Source: Bacteroides ovatus
GTDB taxonomy: Bacteria; Bacteroidota; Bacteroidia; Bacteroidales; Bacteroidaceae
DNA: 7,160 bases
Reading direction: 5' to 3'
Assembly (NCBI GenBank): GCA_030844565.1
Contig: JAUUNK010000257.1
Span: 1 to 7,160 of the forward strand
Shown: positions 1 through 5,305 of the stretch, one piece after another
How the letters are laid out: the number at the start of each line of letters is the position of its first letter
Position numbering within the stretch: position 1 is the first letter of the stretch
The notes under the pieces: model-generated
Seen by the model: the letters and a program-made list of their open reading frames with translations, nothing else
The model's database searches: none
What the model was told of the DNA's origin: nothing
Position numbers and translations under genes: made by a program

Positions 1-2
1 AC

Positions 3-137
3 AATGAAGAAGGTTCGGGACTCGGATTGTTATTGTGTCAGGACTTTGTTGTCAAAAATGGCGGTAAACTTTGGTTTACTTCAAAGAAGGGAGACGGGTC
101 TACATTTAGTTTCTCAATTCCATTGTTGGAGAAATAA
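3..137 (+). CDS. Sensor histidine kinase, C-terminal end only (partial)
   Basis: The reading frame enters from the left edge and encodes 44 residues before a TAA at 135-137. It carries the G2 box of the HATPase_c (GHKL) ATP-binding domain, seen as GSGLGLLLCQDFV, followed by NGGKLWFTSKKGDGSTFSFSIPL. That is the usual order at the end of two-component sensor kinases: the ATP-lid glycines, the final helix, then the last two beta strands. The protein would bind ATP and phosphorylate its own histidine, then pass the phosphate to a response regulator. The sensor part, the H box and any fused regulator lie outside the window, so the signal cannot be named. No receiver domain follows the kinase domain, so this is not a hybrid kinase with a C-terminal regulator. 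The gene converges on the nuclease gene to its right. The family call is firm; the subfamily is unknown. Confidence 0.88.
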   Translation, partial: NEEGSGLGLLLCQDFVVKNGGKLWFTSKKGDGSTFSFSIPLLEK

Positions 138-165
138 GATAACTATAGATAATACGACTAGAAAT

Positions 166-209
166 AATAAGGGCACGGTTTGCATGAATATGTAAATCGT
201 GCCCTTATT
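166..209. terminator. Long hairpin, probable bidirectional terminator
   Basis: A 12-bp perfect stem (166-177 with 198-209, core AAGGGCACG/CGTGCCCTT) continues into 8 further pairs including two G-T pairs (178-185 with 190-197), closed by a GAAT loop. It starts 28 bases after the kinase stop and ends 24 bases beyond the nuclease stop, exactly between two converging genes. The flanks are A/T-rich, but there is no clean T run on either side, so termination is inferred from position and stem strength. Confidence 0.75.
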
Positions 210-233
210 TAATTGGTATATTCTATTTTCGGT

Positions 234-3113
234 TTATCGTTTGCAGATAGCCTTAAAATCGCAATACGAACATTTTTTAGTATCTTCTGTCTGCGTAAAA
301 GGCTCTTCTTCGCTGAATATTTCTTCTAATAATGTTTGCAGGCGTTCACGGAATTCATCTTCAAAGAAAGCGAAGTTGTTTACCGGTATTTTCGGTTTAC
401 GAGGTTCTCCCATTTCAATAACAGGCGAATAGTTTTCCGATGCTGCCCGGTGGATGTAGAGCAGAGCAGGAGCTACCATTAACGATTGTTGCCGGCTCAT
501 GATAGCAGCATACAGAAAAGTCTGGAAGATATAGTTCGGGCGTGTTTCCGATGGGGTGAACAGTTGCTCGATATTAGCAGGTATTTTAGGGCTTCCTCCT
601 GTTTTGTAGTCAACAATCCGCAGGGTACTTTCTTTTGCATCCATACGGTCGATTGTGCCACCCAGACGGAGAGTGAACGGTCCTTGTCCTGTTTGTATAG
701 TAATCTCTTCTGAAACTTTCTTTTCCATAGCGACCATTTCGAAAGGAGTATATTGAAGGTCGTTACGCAGCAATTGTTTCAGATAGGAAACAATTACTTT
801 GGAGTTGATAAGTTGTATGCCGTTATATTCCGGTTTTTCTTCGGGAGAAACTTTGAATAATTCTTTTTTGAAGGCTTGGTCAACGTAGCTTTGTAGCTTC
901 ACGTCATTGCGTAATAAGCGTTCAAGATCTTCTTTCTGTATCGTTTTTCCGGTTGCAGTCAGGTCGGTGTATGCTAATTGGGCGGAGAGGTGGAAAATGG
1001 TTCCGAATAGAGCGGAATCAATTTCAGCACTCACTTCGTCCGGTGTTTTCAAGCCCGCTACATAGCGGTAGTAGAATCTCAACCGGCAATCCAGATAAGC
1101 ATTAAGGGCGGAAGGAGAGAGAACCAGTGAATTTGGATGAGTGCTATCGTAAGCACGATAGATTCGTCTTAGTACTTCAGGTGTTTTTTCTACTCGTATC
1201 TCTTGGGTACTTTGCGGAGATTGTCCGGCTTCCAGATACTCGCGAGTGATATCATGTGGACCTTCTACAAGTAATTGCAGCATGAAGCGGGATTCTTCTC
1301 CACGGTTGAGACCGTCCGAAGAAGTATTGTAGAGTAGCGTGATATTCTCTGCCCGTTGTATCAGTCGATAAAAGTAGTAGGCATACACTGCATTTTTGTG
1401 TTCGATAGTGGTCATGCCAAATGCTTTCCGGAGATTATAGGGAATAAAAGAGGAATCTCCTCCGGATTTTGGAAGTTGTCCTTCGTTGAGAGACAATATA
1501 ATGAGATTCCGGAAGTCCAGATTACGTGTTTCCAATACTCCCATGACTTGCATTCCGATAGCAGGTTCTCCGTGGAAAGGAATGTTAGAAGATGTCAGTA
1601 CTTTGGTAATCAGTCGTTTCAGAGTATCGGTGCGTATATTTAGTTCTCCGCTTTCAATCAAACTGTAGAGACGGTTGATTTTGGTATGGCTTTGAAAGAG
1701 CGATTCTCTATATAGTTGATTGAAGATATCATTGTATTCTCCTTCTTTCCGATAAATGGTTGAAATGTTTTTGATTAATTCGATCAGATAATCGCATAGT
1801 TCTTTTATACCATTACGGGGAGTGAAGAGGGTAGTTAGAAAATCATCCTGTTTAAGTTCTGACGGAAGTGGATAAAAACGGTTTGTTTGGGTCAGTTCAC
1901 GTTCCAGGGGACCGGCATGGGATGATAATTGCTGGGTATAGGGATGCTTCAATATGGCGGATACTGCCTCGTAAGTGAATCGGCCGGTATCGGAGCGGTA
2001 ACCATTGGTTTGCAGTTCCATTACGGCATTGATAAAGCTATAAACAGGAGTTTGAGCCAATGGGAATCCCATGGTGATATTGACATTCTTCACTTCCTGC
2101 GGAATGGAATGAAGTACGGGAAGCAACAGAGCTTCATTACAAAGCACTACAGCATTTTCTTTTTCCTTTTCTACGGTAATTTGTGAATGATCGTTTGTTA
2201 TCGCCTTAATCCATCCGGGAAGGAAACGTGCTTGGGCATTCTCGGTAGAAGCGGAAATATAACGTATTTTCTTCGGTTCTTTAAAGGTGTTGAAAAAGCT
2301 TTCCGGGAGTTCGTTCGGAAATTCCTCGAGATTACGTTTCAGGAATTCTCCGGCCTCATGTTTTTTGATTTGTTGGGTGTAGAAGATATCATAGTCCCAA
2401 TAGAAGAGTGCCTTGCCCGCATCTTTCAGTTTTCTGAAAAAGTCACTTTCTACTTTGTTCAAAACATTGAACCCGACAAATATGTATTTGTCGTATTTGA
2501 GTTGGTCGGTATCGAGTTGTTCGATCACGTTCCGGTAGAGCATGCCTTCGTAAGCAATGCCTAACTCTGTCAGGTTCGCACGGTAACGATGGTAGATAGT
2601 ACCTAGCTTGTCCCAAAGGGAAATAAATTTTTCTTTTAGTTCGGTCCGTTTTTCAATGGAGAAATTCTGAAAAAACTGTTGTATGGCTTCTTCCTGCTCT
2701 TTGTCAAGGAATTCATAGTCATCCATCAGATTTTTCAAATCTTGTAGATTGCTGAATAATTTGTCGGCATCGACCATATTCTTATCTACATCATCAAAAT
2801 CACTAATCAACAATTCGCCCCAGAAGTAGAAATCGTCCAATGTTTCCTGACTCCGTGTTTCCTCTTTGAACACTTTATAAAGTTCGCAGACCAATCGAAT
2901 AGGATCGCCGCTTTTCTGTACGGATAGTTTCTGAAACAGGTCGCTGATACTCATGGCAGCTGGTGACCAGATCGGTTTATCGGATTCTCCTGCTAAATAT
3001 TCATTGAAGAACAAGTTAGCACGTTTATTAGGGAAAACGAGTACCGTACGTGACAGGTCGTTTCCTATCTTGGTATATAAATCATGAGCGACTAGTTGGA
3101 GAAATGATTGCAT
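234..3113 (-). CDS. AddB/RexB-like PD-(D/E)XK nuclease with Fe-S cysteines, 959 aa
   Basis: Probable subunit of an AddAB-type helicase-nuclease that processes double-strand DNA ends for recombinational repair in the cytoplasm. The C-terminal nuclease domain shows the expected residues in order: H708 in GTIFH, D822 in GTIDRMD, D835 and K837 in VDYKTG, and Q864 with Y868 in QTFLYA. Four cysteines fit the Fe-S signature of this family: C676 just before the nuclease, then C948, C951 and C957 (C-X2-C-X5-C) at the very end. Upstream lie helicase-like remnants typical of AddB: VLVFPNKRA near 24-32, YIFVGFNVLNKVE near 210-222, and a block at 524-612 (ETRNLDFRNLIILSLNEG onward). No Walker A GxGKT is visible, so the helicase part is probably structural. 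The ATG at 3113 has an A/T-rich leader. The helicase partner (AddA/UvrD type) is not in the window. Length and motifs suggest an intact gene. Confidence 0.9.
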   Translation of the reverse strand: MQSFLQLVAHDLYTKIGNDLSRTVLVFPNKRANLFFNEYLAGESDKPIWSPAAMSISDLFQKLSVQKSGDPIRLVCELYKVFKEETRSQETLDDFYFWGELLISDFDDVDKNMVDADKLFSNLQDLKNLMDDYEFLDKEQEEAIQQFFQNFSIEKRTELKEKFISLWDKLGTIYHRYRANLTELGIAYEGMLYRNVIEQLDTDQLKYDKYIFVGFNVLNKVESDFFRKLKDAGKALFYWDYDIFYTQQIKKHEAGEFLKRNLEEFPNELPESFFNTFKEPKKIRYISASTENAQARFLPGWIKAITNDHSQITVEKEKENAVVLCNEALLLPVLHSIPQEVKNVNITMGFPLAQTPVYSFINAVMELQTNGYRSDTGRFTYEAVSAILKHPYTQQLSSHAGPLERELTQTNRFYPLPSELKQDDFLTTLFTPRNGIKELCDYLIELIKNISTIYRKEGEYNDIFNQLYRESLFQSHTKINRLYSLIESGELNIRTDTLKRLITKVLTSSNIPFHGEPAIGMQVMGVLETRNLDFRNLIILSLNEGQLPKSGGDSSFIPYNLRKAFGMTTIEHKNAVYAYYFYRLIQRAENITLLYNTSSDGLNRGEESRFMLQLLVEGPHDITREYLEAGQSPQSTQEIRVEKTPEVLRRIYRAYDSTHPNSLVLSPSALNAYLDCRLRFYYRYVAGLKTPDEVSAEIDSALFGTIFHLSAQLAYTDLTATGKTIQKEDLERLLRNDVKLQSYVDQAFKKELFKVSPEEKPEYNGIQLINSKVIVSYLKQLLRNDLQYTPFEMVAMEKKVSEEITIQTGQGPFTLRLGGTIDRMDAKESTLRIVDYKTGGSPKIPANIEQLFTPSETRPNYIFQTFLYAAIMSRQQSLMVAPALLYIHRAASENYSPVIEMGEPRKPKIPVNNFAFFEDEFRERLQTLLEEIFSEEEPFTQTEDTKKCSYCDFKAICKR

Positions 3114-3311
3114 ATTGATTAAACTATTTTCTGATTCTTGTATTTATTGTAATCGGAAGTTATGAGAAAGGTCTAAGATATTGAAAATGAGCATGCATTA
3201 TCCGCTCATTATGGTAATAGGTTACGATTTAGTTAGTTATCTACTGCATCATCCTTCTGCACGTTGCGTAACCTTCAAAGAACTCTTCAAGTGCAAAAGT
3301 ACAAATAAAAC
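3114..3311. other. Noncoding leader upstream of the nuclease gene, chromosomal side
   Basis: About 200 bases with no supported gene. A 7-bp inverted repeat AATGAGC/GCTCATT (3186-3192 with 3204-3210) forms a hairpin; on the minus strand it is followed by TTTTC, so it could be a weak terminator or a leader hairpin for the nuclease transcript. On the minus strand, 3241-3291 reads as a 16-codon open tail ending in TAG and abutting the recombination-core-like site at 3293-3302. No start codon for it lies upstream in frame. Confidence 0.5.
3293..3302 (-). other. GTANNTTTGC core-like site: candidate ICE attachment site, or promoter -7 box
   Basis: The minus strand reads GTACTTTTGC, a full match to the GTANNTTTGC core shared by CTnDOT and its target sites. 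The same bases contain TACTTTTG, a match to the Bacteroides -7 element TAnnTTTG, pointed toward the nuclease gene. A TTTG lies 22 bases upstream on that strand, slightly more than the usual spacing. Both readings can hold at once, because known attB sites of this family overlap such promoter-like motifs. The site falls where base composition and gene content change from chromosome-like to ICE-like. The second att copy and the integrase are not in the window. Confidence 0.45.
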
Positions 3312-3343
3312 GGGAGATTAAGACAAAATCTCCCTGATTTTTT
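3312..3343 (+). terminator. Hairpin with T6 tract, terminator-like
   Basis: GGGAGATT (3312-3319) pairs perfectly with AATCTCCC (3327-3334) around a 7-base loop, and TGATTTTTT follows. This is a good intrinsic terminator for rightward transcription. On the minus strand the same stem is followed by GTTTTATTTGT, so it may also stop leftward transcripts coming from the noncoding region to its right. No rightward gene precedes it closely, so an insulating role at the element end is an attractive inference. Confidence 0.65.
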
Positions 3344-3373
3344 CACCTTATTTTTGCGGGCTTTTCCGTAAAA

Positions 3374-3438
3374 GCGGTTTTGTCCGTCGGTACACCATCG
3401 CCCAAAAGGATTTTGGACGACCGTATGCCGACTACCGC
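3374..3438. repeat. Multi-segment imperfect inverted repeat
   Basis: Nested pairing segments: GCGGT (3374-3378) with ACCGC (3434-3438), GTCGG (3386-3390) with CCGAC (3428-3432), TAC (3391-3393) with GTA (3423-3425), and an inner CCAAAA/TTTTGG stem (3402-3407 with 3411-3416, 3-base loop). A competing 6-bp hairpin GCTTTT/AAAAGC (3360-3365 with 3370-3375, CCGT loop) sits at its left edge. The segments are short, so folding support is moderate. Confidence 0.45.
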
Positions 3439-3452
3439 ATAAGCGGAGAAAA

Positions 3453-3510
3453 GGGCTTTGCGTCACGCCTGAACGAGCGATTATCGTTTCAGACTTATGA
3501 CGCGAGGCCC
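3453..3510. repeat. Three-tier imperfect hairpin
   Basis: Three stacked stems separated by small internal loops: GGGC (3453-3456) with GCCC (3507-3510), GCGTCA (3460-3465) with TGACGC (3498-3503), and CTGAACGA (3469-3476) with TCGTTTCAG (3484-3492, one bulged T), closed by a 7-base loop. Mostly G-C-rich pairing, with internal loops of 3/3 and 3/5 bases, gives it the look of a folded RNA or of a protein-recognised DNA cruciform. Confidence 0.55.
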
Positions 3511-3592
3511 ATTTCTTTTTGCGCTTATGCCAAGGAGGTGCTTTTACGGATTTTCAGAGGACTTTTTCTTTTTTGCTGTTCCTTTGAGCCGT

Positions 3593-3636
3593 AAGCGGAA
3601 AGCCGTGCATGACCGCTTGCCCATGAATGGCACAAG
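3593..3636. repeat. Two competing short hairpins
   Basis: AAGCGG (3593-3598) can pair with CCGCTT (3613-3618), while CTTG-C-CCAT-GA-ATGG-CA-CAAG (3616-3636) forms a second hairpin that shares bases with the first. The hexamer AGCCGT recurs at 3587, 3601 and 3635 around them. Mutually exclusive stems are a feature of some regulatory RNAs, but at these lengths they can also arise by chance. Confidence 0.35.
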
Positions 3637-3651
3637 CCGTCACCCACAGCA

Positions 3652-3738
3652 GGCAAACCGGGAAGAATGATTTTATCCGCCCGATCTGACAAGTCTGGCC
3701 GAACATATAAAATCATACTTCCTTGCATGTGGTTTGCC
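3652..3738. repeat. 87-base long imperfect inverted repeat
   Basis: GGCAAACC (3652-3659) pairs perfectly with GGTTTGCC (3731-3738); GGGAAG (3660-3665) pairs with CTTCCT (3718-3723, one G-T); after one A-A mismatch, ATGATTTTAT (3667-3676) pairs perfectly with ATAAAATCAT (3707-3716). That is 24 pairs with one mismatch and a 7-base bulge (3724-3730), around a 30-base apical region. It is the strongest repeat in the gene-free region. Possible roles are a stable stem in a noncoding RNA, an oriT-like structure or a recombination-protein site. Confidence 0.65.
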
Positions 3739-3899
3739 CGGTTTCACGCTTCCGGCGATATTCCTTTTCCTTTGAGGCTTCTTCTTTTTACGGATTTCTC
3801 TTTTGAAGTTTTTCCTGTCTAATCTGCCTCCACTTCCGTTTACCTCCATTTTCGCGCCTTTCAGTGGGCCGCATCAGGCAGTCATTTCCGTTCTGGGCG

Positions 3900-3907
3900 C
3901 AAAGGTA
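3900..3907 (-). promoter_or_regulatory. TAnnTTTG-like -7 box facing left into the gene-free region
   Basis: The minus strand reads TTACCTTTGCG, containing a perfect TAnnTTTG box (TACCTTTG). It would start a leftward transcript near 3893 through all the inverted repeats toward the hairpin at 3312-3334. No good TTTG -33 box at the right distance was found; the nearest is a TTGC 21 bases upstream. The same bases match the GTANNTTTGC core at 9 of 10 positions. Weak evidence taken alone. Confidence 0.3.
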
Positions 3908-4169
3908 ACTCCGGGATTGGACGGGAAAGCAAGGTCAAGCCTCCTGTTTCCGGCAAAAATCTCCAGCCCTGCGGGTAGTATTTTGGCCGAAAAACCTTGC
4001 ATTCCCTAATCCCTACCTTTTCAAGCACCCGAAACGAGAACGACCGATGCGACAGAAAGACGCATTAAAAAAATGTCGGATAAACGAGAGGCAGATAGAT
4101 AGTTTGAAACTCAACTCCCTCAGCTCTTGAATCCGCATTAAAAAACAAAAAATCAAAAACAGCGAAAAT

Positions 4170-4385
4170 ATGACGGCAACGGCAAATTTCAGACAAATGG
4201 CGCAGTACATAGGGCTTGCGATATGCGGCTTGATGGTGCGCACCGCCTTCGGGATGTTCGGCATCCTTTGGGACATCATCATGGAGATTGTAAACGGAGT
4301 GTTCCGAGTGGCGATAGGCGTAATCGTGGCTATCCTTTCCACTATCGCCTTCTTCGGATTTATTCTTTGGTTATTTACCCTTTAA
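4170..4385 (+). CDS. Small integral membrane protein, 71 aa, unknown function
   Basis: First gene of the rightward operon. After a polar start (MTATANFRQMAQ) nearly the whole protein is hydrophobic, with two likely membrane spans at about 13-38 and 46-70; the second (VAIGVIVAILSTIAFFGF) is very clear. A single arginine and a few acidic residues lie between the spans. There is no cleavable signal peptide or lipobox. The ATG at 4170 follows an A-rich leader (AGCGAAAAT), typical of Bacteroidales start regions, and the next gene starts 11 bases after the stop. I do not recognise a family with certainty. The setting, ahead of PcfK/PcfJ-like genes, suggests an inner-membrane accessory protein of the conjugative element, perhaps linked to the transfer machinery or to surface exclusion; that is inference. 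Confidence 0.72.
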   Translation: MTATANFRQMAQYIGLAICGLMVRTAFGMFGILWDIIMEIVNGVFRVAIGVIVAILSTIAFFGFILWLFTL

Positions 4386-4396
4386 CCCCTACCGAC

Positions 4397-4618
4397 ATGG
4401 CAAAGAGAAGCAGCAAGACAGTAGAACAGCAGTGCAGATATTACGAGGTGGACAACATCTTCGTGTATATGGTGGAAACGTACATCAACGGCAACATATC
4501 CGTGTTCCGTGAACTCTACCGAGAACTGAACAAGGACGCACGAAAGGACTTCATGGACTTCCTTTTGAGCGAGGTTGAGCCGACCTATTGGAGAGGAATA
4601 CTGAAACAGACAATCTAA
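4397..4618 (+). CDS. Small hypothetical ICE protein, 73 aa
   Basis: Soluble, mixed-charge protein, predicted largely helical (for example VFRELYRELNKDARKDFMDF, residues 36-55), with a basic start (MAKRSSKT) and no membrane segment. The frame extends left to 4223, but those codons overlap the membrane-protein gene. The ATG at 4397, 11 bases after the upstream stop, gives clean operon spacing and a compact protein. The stop is followed 12 bases later by the next start. I do not recognise a named domain; similar small proteins sit beside pcfK/pcfJ-like genes in Bacteroidales ICEs as far as I recall. A small DNA- or protein-binding accessory role is possible but unsupported. Confidence 0.7.
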   Translation: MAKRSSKTVEQQCRYYEVDNIFVYMVETYINGNISVFRELYRELNKDARKDFMDFLLSEVEPTYWRGILKQTI

Positions 4619-4630
4619 AATGACAGCGAT

Positions 4631-4888
4631 ATGAACAAGACAACGGAAAAGATACCTACATGGAGCTTGTGTTACCTTACGGGCGGTGACCGGGCGGGGC
4701 TGACGGAGGAAGAAGTCCGCTTGATAGACAAATGGACAAGCGATTGGCAGGTGCAAATCGTTTCGCCCCTCACGGACATGGACGGCAACGCACAGCCGTA
4801 CTTCTCATACTATCCACTTTTCGGACTACCTGCCGAAGTGGAGGACTGCGACATACTTTATCTGAATGACAACCCAGCTAAAATTTGA
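4631..4888 (+). CDS. Small hypothetical ICE protein (IPTWSLCYL family), 85 aa
   Basis: Starts MNKTTEKIPTWSLCYLTGGD and is acidic overall, with a Trp/Tyr/Pro-rich second half (PYFSYYPLFGLPAEVEDCD at 56-74). Cysteines at 14 and 73 are not arranged like a metal site. The pattern resembles a small domain of unknown function common in Bacteroidales mobile elements, where proteins share the sequence of a short N-terminal IPTW motif, a helical T-E-E-E segment and a late Y-F-S-x-Y-P motif; this is from memory and gives no function. The ATG follows a TGACAGCGAT leader like the one before the next gene. Its stop (4886-4888) lies 4 bases before the preferred start of the pcfK-like gene, so the two are probably translationally coupled. 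Confidence 0.72.
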   Translation: MNKTTEKIPTWSLCYLTGGDRAGLTEEEVRLIDKWTSDWQVQIVSPLTDMDGNAQPYFSYYPLFGLPAEVEDCDILYLNDNPAKI

Positions 4889-4892
4889 CGAT

Positions 4893-5303
4893 ATGAAAGG
4901 AACAGACCATTTCAAGAGAACGATACAGATGTATTTGGAGCAGCGTGCAGCGGAAGATGCGCTCTTTGCCAAGAACTACCGCAACCCTGCCAAGAACATG
5001 GACGATTGCATCACCTACATTCTGAACTATGTGAAGAACAGTGGTTGCAACGGCTTCACGGACGGGGAGATTTACGGACAAGCCGTGCATTACTATGACG
5101 AGAACGAGATAGAGGTGGGCAAGCCTATCCAATGCCAAGTGGCGGTGAACCACGTTGTGGAACTCACGGCGGAGGAAAAAGCGGAGGCACGGCAGAAAGC
5201 CGTCCGCCAATACCAAGAGGAAGAACTCCGCAAGTTGCAGAACCGCAACAAGCCGACAGCGAAGAAAGAAACCAAAGTAGAACCCTCATTATTTGACTTC
5301 TGA
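4893..5303 (+). CDS. PcfK-like protein, 136 aa
   Basis: Recognised as a PcfK-like protein from MKGTDHFKRTIQMYLEQRAA at the start, the central NMDDCITYILNYVKNSGCNGF / GEIYGQAVHYYDE region, and a lysine/glutamate-rich helical tail ending PSLFDF. PcfK is named after an ORF of the enterococcal conjugative plasmid pCF10; homologues are regular accessory genes of Bacteroidales ICEs, with no settled biochemical role. An in-frame ATG at 4866 would add nine residues (MTTQLKFDD) but overlaps the upstream gene by 23 bases; the ATG at 4893 has the same gap style as its neighbour and gives the usual N-terminus, so I prefer it. The C-terminal SLFDF resembles a hydrophobic clamp-binding peptide (beta-clamp type QxxLF), which is speculation. 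The pcfJ-like gene begins 2 bases after the stop. Confidence 0.85.
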   Translation: MKGTDHFKRTIQMYLEQRAAEDALFAKNYRNPAKNMDDCITYILNYVKNSGCNGFTDGEIYGQAVHYYDENEIEVGKPIQCQVAVNHVVELTAEEKAEARQKAVRQYQEEELRKLQNRNKPTAKKETKVEPSLFDF

Positions 5304-5305
5304 CC

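Larger units (their letters stand above)
3344..4169. other. Gene-free, inverted-repeat-rich region at the element end
   Basis: Over 800 bases with no credible coding sequence on either strand; the few short frames lack recognisable content. The left half is packed with inverted repeats (listed separately). Bases 3750-3840 are strongly pyrimidine-rich on the plus strand. From 4061 to 4169 the sequence is A-rich and contains a 12-base direct repeat CGCATTAAAAAA (4061-4072 and 4134-4145) just before the first operon gene. No clear -33/-7 promoter for that operon could be set, though one must lie here or farther left unless transcription is very long. The region could be a regulatory leader, a noncoding RNA locus or DNA-level transfer or recombination structure. 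Confidence 0.6.

Noticed and set aside
2187..2564. 125-codon plus-strand frame inside the nuclease gene
   Set aside because: Antisense shadow of the AddB-like coding sequence.
3525..3728. 67-codon minus-strand frame in the gene-free region
   Set aside because: Ordinary low-information composition, no start context or family resemblance; it lies across the inverted repeats, which explain the sequence better.
3803..4009. 68-codon plus-strand frame in the gene-free region
   Set aside because: Pro/Ser/Leu-rich with no recognisable domain, and it begins in the pyrimidine-rich tract; not supported as a gene.
4014..4021. TACCTTTT as a -7 box for the accessory operon
   Set aside because: Last position of TAnnTTTG not matched and no TTTG at 19-22 bases upstream; the only upstream TTTG is about 28 bases away.
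3344..4169. tRNA, rRNA or CRISPR array in the gene-free region
   Set aside because: No cloverleaf, no regularly spaced identical repeats and no rRNA-like sequence; the repeats present are inverted, not arrayed.
4013..4342. 109-codon minus-strand frame overlapping the membrane-protein gene
   Set aside because: Opposite strand to the operon, overlaps a better frame, and has no motif.
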